Shown one piece after another: positions 1 through 6,824 of a stretch of 64,000 nt of DNA. This DNA comes from Flagellimonas pacifica. GTDB lineage: Bacteria > Bacteroidota > Bacteroidia > Flavobacteriales > Flavobacteriaceae. The position numbers and the translations under genes were made by a program. The notes under the pieces are model-generated. The model was given only the letters and a program-made list of their open reading frames with translations. It searched no databases and was not told the DNA's origin. The stretch spans positions 106,844 through 170,843 of the forward strand of contig NZ_OBEH01000007.1 in assembly GCF_900215465.1 (NCBI RefSeq). Reading direction: 5' to 3'. Positions within the stretch are counted from its first letter, which is position 1. Each line of letters opens with the position of its first letter.

Positions 1-995
1 CCCTGATAGCTGAAGGTGGGATAGGCCAGGGCCAAGTTCCCGTCTCCCGGATCAAAATCCGTGTTCACAAATGCAAGACCGGACTGTCCCCAATCTGGGT
101 TATAGTTGATACCCGTGATGTTGGTATAGGCACCACCATAGATCGAGATCACATCGCCAGCATCCCTTGAAGGGGGCACTGGAGCAGAGGTTGTGGGCGC
201 ACTGCCTCCGCCAGTTGTTGTTTCCAACTGCTTTACATCATCTATATAGAATGTACCTTCAGTTGTACCCGGACCATCTACAAACATTGTTAACCTTGAA
301 AAACTGTCAGCGGAAGTAAAATCAAATGATATCATTTCCCAACCGGTTCCTCCATGATTTGCAGACACCTCGACATTTGCTCCAGTTCCTTGCTCAAGTT
401 TTATTAAAACATCAACAGCTGCATCTGCCCAGAAATTCATTTGGATGGTCTTGTCTGTTGTCAAATCAATTGGTGACCCCAAGTCAAAATAGAATCCTTC
501 AAATTCTGCTCCGCCATTTGTAATGGCACCAACTTTAGAAGCTGTATCATTAGTACCTCCTGGAGCTGGGTTATCCACAATCTCAAAAGTAGCTCCTCCA
601 AAAGTAGTTACATCGTAGTCAACATTAGCTCCATCGAAGGTAATTGGCAACGTCACTGGTTCTGGAACCACAATAACCAATTCATCTTCAAAGGTATCTT
701 TACCACCAGCACTGTTGGAAGCAGTTAAAGTAACTGTATAGGTACCTGTTGCATAGGTTTTAATAGGATCAATTTCAGTAGACTCAGTCCCATCTCCAAA
801 ATCCCACTCATACTTTTCGGCATTCTCCGAAGTGTTTATAAAAGATACAGTACCTGTATCTTCAATTACCAATTGTGTAAAACCCGCCAATACTTCTGGG
901 AGTCGGTTTCCTTCATCGTCTTCTTCACATCCAAAAAAGGATATCGCCAAAACCCATATGAAAATGATCTTAGCTTTGTTCAATAATAGTTTCAT
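1..995 (-). CDS. PKD-domain surface lipoprotein, partial (3' end beyond left edge)
   Basis: The frame is open from an ATG at 995 to the left edge, giving about 331 residues of a longer protein. A lipoprotein signal peptide ends at Cys23 (AISFFGC) and is followed by EEDDE, an acidic stretch like the Bacteroidota surface lipoprotein export signal. A PKD domain lies at about residues 30-105, with the family motif WDFGDGT. A jelly-roll-like carbohydrate-binding module follows. From about residue 270 there is a segment (PPSRDAGDVIS) that resembles the C-terminal module of the lipoprotein at 1887-3308. It sits 11 bp downstream of the GH16 gene, so the two are probably co-transcribed. In known laminarin loci such proteins are surface glycan-binding proteins; that role is inferred here. 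No catalytic motif is visible. Confidence 0.8.
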   Translation of the reverse strand, partial: MKLLLNKAKIIFIWVLAISFFGCEEDDEGNRLPEVLAGFTQLVIEDTGTVSFINTSENAEKYEWDFGDGTESTEIDPIKTYATGTYTVTLTASNSAGGKDTFEDELVIVVPEPVTLPITFDGANVDYDVTTFGGATFEIVDNPAPGGTNDTASKVGAITNGGAEFEGFYFDLGSPIDLTTDKTIQMNFWADAAVDVLIKLEQGTGANVEVSANHGGTGWEMISFDFTSADSFSRLTMFVDGPGTTEGTFYIDDVKQLETTTGGGSAPTTSAPVPPSRDAGDVISIYGGAYTNITGINYNPDWGQSGLAFVNTDFDPGDGNLALAYPTFSYQ

Positions 996-1006
996 AATTC
1001 TGAGTG

Positions 1007-1858
1007 TTAGTTTAGTCTGTTATTTTTATATACCCTCACATAATCCACCAACATGGTCTGTGGAAAAGTGGTTTCTTCATTAGGTGATCCTGGGAAGCTT
1101 CCGCCCACTGCTACGTTCATAATAATGTAGAAAGGGTGGTCAAAAACCCATTCTCCGGAAACGTCATCTGGAGTTATTTGGTTATACAAGTTTCCATCTA
1201 CATAATAATTGATGTATTCAGGTCCCCATTCAATACCAAAAACATGAAACCCAGTATCAAAGCGATCATTTGGCAGGGAATATTCCTTGGTCTCTGCTTC
1301 TCCTGCCGAGTATCCGGGCCCATGCACACTACCAAATACTTTAGTTGGTGAATCTCCCAGATATTCCATTACGTCAATTTCGCCACATTGAGGCCATATG
1401 TTTTGGTCACAATCGTTACCCAAAAGCCAAAAAGCCGGCCACAGACCTTTACCATACGGCAATCTGATTCTTGCTTCAAAACGACCGTATTTCTGTTCGA
1501 ACAATCCCTGGGTTTTAAGTCTGGCAGAGGTATATGTTGCACCTTCAAAAGACTCTTCTTTAGCTGTAATTAGCAGGAATCCATTTTCTACTTTTACATT
1601 CTCCGTACGATCTGTATAATATTGCAGTTCTTGGTTTCCCCATCCATCTCCGTTAGGTCCCCTGCCAATATCATAAGTCCAAATAGAAGAGTTTGGTGCT
1701 CCCTCAGTATCGAACTCATCGGCTATCACAAGATCTGTAAACGTTGCAACGGTTTGTGCATCATCAGTTTCGCAGCTAGAAATAAGCAGCAGCATTACAA
1801 ATAGTAATGAGGGAAACTGTAAAGCCTTTGTTTTTTTATGTATATATGAATTATTCAT
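1007..1858 (-). CDS. GH16 family endo-beta-1,3-glucanase (laminarinase-type) lipoprotein
   Basis: This 283-residue protein is a single GH16 domain behind a lipoprotein signal peptide. The family signature GEIDVMEYLG is intact: Glu160 is the expected nucleophile, Asp162 the assisting residue and Glu165 the acid/base. The ExDxxE form with the extra residue is the one found in bacterial laminarinases and lichenases. Cys29 (LLISSC) is the lipidation site and is followed by ETDD, consistent with surface display. The frame stays open 71 codons further upstream, but that extension runs into the previous gene, whereas the ATG at 1858 gives a proper signal peptide 28 bp after the upstream stop. It probably cleaves internal beta-1,3 linkages of laminarin at the cell surface. 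The family is certain; the exact glucan is inferred. Confidence 0.93.
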   Translation of the reverse strand: MNNSYIHKKTKALQFPSLLFVMLLLISSCETDDAQTVATFTDLVIADEFDTEGAPNSSIWTYDIGRGPNGDGWGNQELQYYTDRTENVKVENGFLLITAKEESFEGATYTSARLKTQGLFEQKYGRFEARIRLPYGKGLWPAFWLLGNDCDQNIWPQCGEIDVMEYLGDSPTKVFGSVHGPGYSAGEAETKEYSLPNDRFDTGFHVFGIEWGPEYINYYVDGNLYNQITPDDVSGEWVFDHPFYIIMNVAVGGSFPGSPNEETTFPQTMLVDYVRVYKNNRLN

Positions 1859-1886
1859 CTTATTCTTTGTTTTGTGATTAGTCTGA

Positions 1887-3308
1887 CTACTTGTAGTAAT
1901 AAATGTTGTCCACGAAAATTTCAGATATTGTAGAATCCGATATGAAGAACAACAATCCAATCTGGGAACGATCCCCCAAGTCAGTAAAATCTGAAAGTGG
2001 TATATCCAAACTAACCCATTGATTTGCAACAAGAGTATTTGCATCGATTGTAAAAGAACCAGAGGTCTCATTGTTTCCTACAGAATTCAATAGTTGTAAT
2101 CTTATAAAGTCGCTTGCATCAATAGATTCATTTACCTTAATGTCCACATGAAGATGCGTCATATCGGTAGTGTTAAGTGGGGCCACATCTTGGAATGTCC
2201 CTATGCCCACAAAGTTCAATTTGGTATATTTTATTACTGCATCCCCATTCACATTTAAGGGTGGCGCGCCTCCTTCGGTAGTTTGCCCATCTGGATTAAA
2301 GAAACCATTGAAATAGTCAACTCCTACATTGTTGTATGCGTCACTGAATACGGAAATTACATTGGCTGAATTTCTTTCTGGAGGAGTTGGAGCAAAATCA
2401 AATGTGCCCGTAACATTAAGTGCCAATGAACCAGCTGCTGCAACATTTGCTAAAGTTGCAGTTATTGTTGCCTCTCCTGTGCCAACCACTGATACAATTC
2501 CTAATTCATTAGTTCTTGCCACATCAACATCCGTTGATTTAAAATCAAAATAGGAAGGTTTAGCTATTACCGTAATGTTTTCACCTGAACCCGCATTGAA
2601 AGTTTGGGTAAGACCTGTCAGTTCTATTGGGACATCAACGAAGGCATCTTGCTCAATGCTCGCTCCATTTAAAATGGAGGGTTGAGCTTGGGCAATAGTG
2701 CCTAGCTTTTCAAACTTTACTTCATCCAACCAAAAGGTATATCCAAATCCGCCAGTATTGTTAGTGCCTGCAGAATACCATAGCATACCCCTTTCTTCGA
2801 CTAATTTTGAAGCATCTGGAATGGGAACAATATATTTTGCCCATTGAGTGCCAAAGGTGACATTTGTCCTAGTTGCTTGGAATTTATTCTCTCCAAAATC
2901 CTGACCAAATCCAATTTCTCCAATAGTTATTCCTTGTGAGGCTCTGGCCCAAAAAGTCAGAGCATCAAAATTGGTTAAATTACGCCCTGAGCCGTCTACC
3001 CTAAAAATGGCTCCTGCAAAATTTCCATCAGGGTCATTTGCATTGGGAACATCTATTCGTATTGATGCAGAACCTTTGTATGATTCACTTTCGTCTACTG
3101 AAAAAGCTGTAGCCTTTGACCCTAAAAATGGAAAGTAAAAGTCGCTACCAAGACCAACAGGCAAATCTGTAAAGATCTCTCCAGTAGTGGAGAATGTGGC
3201 GAACTCGGCTTCATCCGAGAGCTCTCTCTCACATCCAAGCATGGCCATAAAAACCAACGCTAAAAGAATGGTTTTTACATTTAGTTGTTTTCTATTTTTC
3301 ATATCCAT
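1887..3308 (-). CDS. glucan-binding-type lipoprotein with CBM-like and Ig-like modules
   Basis: A 473-residue lipoprotein (Cys26 in MAMLGC, followed by ERELSDE). Three parts can be seen: a jelly-roll-like module at about 45-210 (aromatic-rich, ending FWLDEVKFEKLG), a bacterial Ig-like segment at about 220-310 (GTGEATITATL), and a C-terminal module at about 315-473 starting APTPPERNSANVISVF. The last part matches a segment in the PKD lipoprotein at 1-995. No glycosidase motif is present, so it is probably a surface glycan-binding protein of the locus. It starts 4 bp after the glycosidase/barrel gene, which implies one transcript. A second ATG at 3302 is an alternative start. The domain assignments are by eye. 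Confidence 0.75.
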   Translation of the reverse strand: MDMKNRKQLNVKTILLALVFMAMLGCERELSDEAEFATFSTTGEIFTDLPVGLGSDFYFPFLGSKATAFSVDESESYKGSASIRIDVPNANDPDGNFAGAIFRVDGSGRNLTNFDALTFWARASQGITIGEIGFGQDFGENKFQATRTNVTFGTQWAKYIVPIPDASKLVEERGMLWYSAGTNNTGGFGYTFWLDEVKFEKLGTIAQAQPSILNGASIEQDAFVDVPIELTGLTQTFNAGSGENITVIAKPSYFDFKSTDVDVARTNELGIVSVVGTGEATITATLANVAAAGSLALNVTGTFDFAPTPPERNSANVISVFSDAYNNVGVDYFNGFFNPDGQTTEGGAPPLNVNGDAVIKYTKLNFVGIGTFQDVAPLNTTDMTHLHVDIKVNESIDASDFIRLQLLNSVGNNETSGSFTIDANTLVANQWVSLDIPLSDFTDLGDRSQIGLLFFISDSTISEIFVDNIYYYK

Positions 3309-3312
3309 TTTT

Positions 3313-6300
3313 TTATTTTCCTATATTGATGTGAACGTATGTGCTAATCTGCCATTCCTGACCTTCATCAAAGCCAACTGGGCTCAGGACAGGTACTGGA
3401 GGAAATGTGTTAGGTGGAACTGCGGTTGGTGAATATCTTGGTGAAAACTCATCAAGCGAACGCCAAATGCCCCTAATTCCAATCTTGGTATCTGGCAGAA
3501 TAAACCAATCCGGTTTACCTAAAGAGGTTGAGATATCCAGCATCAATTGTACTGGGTAGGTCAGGTTAAAATCACGATGGTAATCGTATGGACCCCAATC
3601 GTTTACTTTAAATGCATGTTCTAGTTTCCATTTTTTGTAGATTACCCGAACATCTCCTCCAAATCTTTCAATTGATCTAGAATCGCTTCCATTTGCTTGT
3701 GCATTTCCACCATACAGGTTGGCTATCAGTGCCAAATCTGGATTCACTTTTGACACAATTCTTGAACTGATTTCCCATAAATCTTTTGCAGGAACTGAAT
3801 TAGGAAATGCAAACGGAGTACGCTGAGCGTTAAAACCAATTGCGGCATCCATGGTAGTTGGCTGATGACGGAAAACAAAACCTAGATTGAAGGCCAACTT
3901 AGCATCCTCACTACGGTCATTGTCCCATTCGTAAAACCAAGAGCCCGGTGTTGGATCGTAGGTCAACAATAGCTCACCAGCGGTTGTTTTCCTGTTTCCT
4001 CTAACAGCGAAAGGGTCGTCTTGTACATTTCTAAGCCTAGCGGGACCTCCTACATCTCCTGGCACTGGTCCGACCAAAGGTTCTTGCCACAAAAAGTTTG
4101 GTGCTATTTGAACATTTCCGAAGGTATAGGTAAACCCAGATAAGAAACTATTTTGGTTTCCACTTCCATTATCCTTTAATTTCCAACCGGTAAAGGTTCT
4201 TGTCTGATCAACTCCTCCGTTTGCCACCAAGCCTGTGCTTGCACCTAGAGCATACCAGTTAAACTTACCTTTAGAGTATGTGATCTTTGCTTTTGCCCCC
4301 CAATTATCATCGGTGTTTATTTCATCTGTATAGACGACGTAGTTACCTGGGCCACCTTCAACAAACTGAAATTCTCTTCCATTTAGTGGTTGTCCTCCCC
4401 AAATACCACCGACTTCAAGACCCAAGTTGCCAAATTCTCTTTCTACATGTAGGGTTGCTCTACGTGTCTTTGGTAGTGGAATTGCACCAGATGTTTCGGC
4501 ACCACGTCTTTGTCCAAGGTCTTCATGATAGACACCAGTGATATCGAAATGGGCCCATTTAGTGCTGTATTTAAACAATACCGCTGGATTGGCACCCCAC
4601 CATAATTGATCACCAAAAGCAGCTTTAAAACCTTTAAAGGTTTTCTTTCCATCTACTTCCATTCCCAGTATTTCACCATTATACAAGTCTAGGTTAGGAC
4701 CATAATTGGCTTCAGGGTAAAGGCCAAAGAAATCTCCTTCGTACCCCCAATGGTAATGTCCGGTTCTGTAAAAACCTCTTACATCAGCATGTTTTGTCTG
4801 CCAATCAAATTCTGCATTGTATACCCTTACCCTATTATTGTCCGTAAATATTACTTCGCCATTATTTGATTCAACAGCCACAGGTCGCCCGACATTCTCA
4901 TAGAAAATTTCATTGATTGGATTACTGGCTATATTCCCCAGAATATTGAAGTTTATGTTGGCGCGCATATTAGATGATGGCTGCCCTTCGACTCCGACAT
5001 AATACGATTGCATATGATCAAAACCTGTTTGATCTGGAAACGTATTTTCGTCTGGGTCTGCAATACCAGGCGTTGTAATCAGTTTGCCGCCAGTGTTGAA
5101 GGTGGTAAATTCTGCTCTTAGCTGGCTAACCTTAATTTTTCCTCCTTGAGTGGCCTCAAAAGCTGCTTTGTCTCCACGAGCTCTAAGCACTGCATCAGTA
5201 ATTTCAATTCCATTGAAATAGTTATCAATGAAATCAGTATTTGTTCCATCGGTATATGGATTCAATTTGTGCGCTTCTTTCAGGGCATAGTAAGCCGCCC
5301 TTGGATAAAGTTCATATAGACCTCTTTCACTTGTTGGTCCCTTTGCACAGATACCAAACCACTCCTCGTTCATATTGTTTTCTCCTTTGGCAGGCAAATC
5401 CCTTGCATATCCACCATTGGACCAGGATGCGTTGGTATCGTGTAAATCAGCATTTTTCCTATCATCAAAACCAAACTTCCACCATCCATCACTGAATTGG
5501 AAAGTGAAACCTCCTATAGAGTTTCCAACTTTACCTACTCCAGCCGCATTTTCATATATTTCTTTCCAGTTTCCTACCATATAATAGGCCTGGGAATATT
5601 GGTCTTCCTTGTTTTCCTTAGCACTGAAAGCATCTGCTCCAAACTCAGTGAACATCACTGGTTTTTGGAGTTTGTCCTGTACTACCTGAAACATATCTCC
5701 GAAAGAAACTCCACGGTAGGTGTTGGTTCCATAGATATCCACATCTTTACATTCTTCCGCCACAATATCAATGAACAATACATCACCATTACATATAGCA
5801 ACAGGGTGCGAAGCATCCATGGTCTTCATTCTTTTTGCAGCCTCATTCATTAATCTGTACATTGGTCTTCCACGACTTTCACCTATAAATTGTATTCTTC
5901 CTTCGTCATCTGGAAAATCTTCAGTTTCCGCTCCGGCCCAGAAAAGACCATAGTTGTTCTCATTCCCCAATAGATACAACAGAAGTCCCGGCGTATCTTT
6001 ATACCCCTTTACCAACTCTTCCATTTCGGATAGTAAGAATTCTGCAGTTTTTGGGTCATCATAAATGGTTACTGGAGTCCAAACACCATCCAAGGTTAGT
6101 CCATACCTTCCAAATGAATGATTAAGCATGGTATAGATTCCATAGTTTTCGTAGATATACCGAATCCACTTTGCAGGAACACCGGTATATTGCCGAATAA
6201 CATTTACCCCCATGTTTTTAAGGAGTGACATCTCATGGTCTAGTCCTGCCTTAATGACATCATCGGACTTCTTCCAGAAATTTGCGTTCACGGTATTTGT

Positions 6301-6465
6301 TCCAATAGGGATGTAATCCCAATTCATACCGTTGATCATGAAATCCTCGCCATTGACGACCAATTTCATTCCTTCTTCATTGTTTACAACAGATACTTTA
6401 TCCGCCTGGGCATATGCACCAATTGCAATCAAGAAAAATAATACTCTGAATAGATAGTTTTTCAT
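3313..6465 (-). CDS. clan GH-A glycosidase (TIM barrel) fused to a C-terminal outer-membrane beta-barrel-like region
   Basis: A 1050-residue protein with a Sec signal peptide (cleavage after about AYAQ, residue 20). Residues about 25-400 look like a GH2/GH5-type TIM barrel: LLGNEN places the acid/base at Glu169 after Asn168, and MFTEFGAD places the nucleophile at Glu274. These are the two strand-end glutamates of clan GH-A. From about residue 480 to the end the sequence changes to repeated amphipathic strands rich in Trp, Tyr, Phe and Gly, separated by polar turns, as in an outer-membrane barrel; it ends STYVHINIGK. It is the first structural gene after the 359-bp gap behind the regulator, and the next gene follows after 4 bp. 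Probable role: exo- or endo-glucosidase tethered to, or forming, an outer-membrane channel. The TIM barrel is well supported; the barrel fusion is my reading of the pattern. Confidence 0.72.
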   Translation of the reverse strand: MKNYLFRVLFFLIAIGAYAQADKVSVVNNEEGMKLVVNGEDFMINGMNWDYIPIGTNTVNANFWKKSDDVIKAGLDHEMSLLKNMGVNVIRQYTGVPAKWIRYIYENYGIYTMLNHSFGRYGLTLDGVWTPVTIYDDPKTAEFLLSEMEELVKGYKDTPGLLLYLLGNENNYGLFWAGAETEDFPDDEGRIQFIGESRGRPMYRLMNEAAKRMKTMDASHPVAICNGDVLFIDIVAEECKDVDIYGTNTYRGVSFGDMFQVVQDKLQKPVMFTEFGADAFSAKENKEDQYSQAYYMVGNWKEIYENAAGVGKVGNSIGGFTFQFSDGWWKFGFDDRKNADLHDTNASWSNGGYARDLPAKGENNMNEEWFGICAKGPTSERGLYELYPRAAYYALKEAHKLNPYTDGTNTDFIDNYFNGIEITDAVLRARGDKAAFEATQGGKIKVSQLRAEFTTFNTGGKLITTPGIADPDENTFPDQTGFDHMQSYYVGVEGQPSSNMRANINFNILGNIASNPINEIFYENVGRPVAVESNNGEVIFTDNNRVRVYNAEFDWQTKHADVRGFYRTGHYHWGYEGDFFGLYPEANYGPNLDLYNGEILGMEVDGKKTFKGFKAAFGDQLWWGANPAVLFKYSTKWAHFDITGVYHEDLGQRRGAETSGAIPLPKTRRATLHVEREFGNLGLEVGGIWGGQPLNGREFQFVEGGPGNYVVYTDEINTDDNWGAKAKITYSKGKFNWYALGASTGLVANGGVDQTRTFTGWKLKDNGSGNQNSFLSGFTYTFGNVQIAPNFLWQEPLVGPVPGDVGGPARLRNVQDDPFAVRGNRKTTAGELLLTYDPTPGSWFYEWDNDRSEDAKLAFNLGFVFRHQPTTMDAAIGFNAQRTPFAFPNSVPAKDLWEISSRIVSKVNPDLALIANLYGGNAQANGSDSRSIERFGGDVRVIYKKWKLEHAFKVNDWGPYDYHRDFNLTYPVQLMLDISTSLGKPDWFILPDTKIGIRGIWRSLDEFSPRYSPTAVPPNTFPPVPVLSPVGFDEGQEWQISTYVHINIGK

Positions 6466-6543
6466 AGTAAAGTTTAGTTTTAAGTTGATCTGAATTGAAT
6501 TTGAAAGTTTCTAGCGTCAAGCTGATATAGTTGATCAATTTTT

Positions 6544-6558
6544 GGCTTTCGGAAAGCC
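6544..6558. promoter_or_regulatory. 15-bp perfect palindrome, candidate operator
   Basis: Two 7-bp arms, GGCTTTC and GAAAGCC, surround one central G. It lies 79 bp upstream of the glycosidase start codon, where an activator site would be expected. Binding by the neighbouring regulator is inferred from position only. Confidence 0.35.
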
Positions 6559-6677
6559 TTTCATTCTTCCACTATAAATCTTTATACCGCTAAGGGCACT
6601 TCACATCCATTTTGCAGATGGCTAAACATATCTTAAAAAAATAGGAAGTCCATAAGAAACACCTCAACAAAAAACAT

Positions 6678-6697
6678 ACACAACAATAAACTTGTGT
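6678..6697 (-). terminator. weak terminator-like hairpin after the PUL regulator
   Basis: Arms ACACAA and TTGTGT with an 8-base loop. On the minus strand the hairpin is followed by ATGTTTTTTG, so it could end the regulator transcript about 130 bp after its stop codon. The stem is short and AT-rich, so this is tentative. Confidence 0.3.
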
Positions 6698-6824
6698 TTT
6701 TTTTGAGATATCCTCAAAACCCTTGTTTTAAAAGGCCTAAGAAGAAAAACAGCATTTATCCTTTTTGCTTAAATTTTGGTGTTGTATAGGTAATGTTAAG
6801 GTAAAAGTCGTGTGGTGGTGTAGT

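Larger units (their letters stand above)
6466..6824. other. 359-bp intergenic region between the PUL regulator and the PUL structural genes
   Basis: No plausible coding sequence. It must carry the minus-strand promoter for the genes at 6465-1, but I find no exact TAnnTTTG box in that orientation. It contains a short perfect palindrome (6544-6558) and a weak hairpin with a T-run on the minus strand (6678-6697), each listed separately. The rest is AT-rich and unremarkable. Confidence 0.6.

Noticed and set aside
1859..2071. Upstream extension of the GH16 reading frame
   Set aside because: The extra 71 codons overlap the end of the lipoprotein gene in another frame and would destroy the lipoprotein signal peptide.
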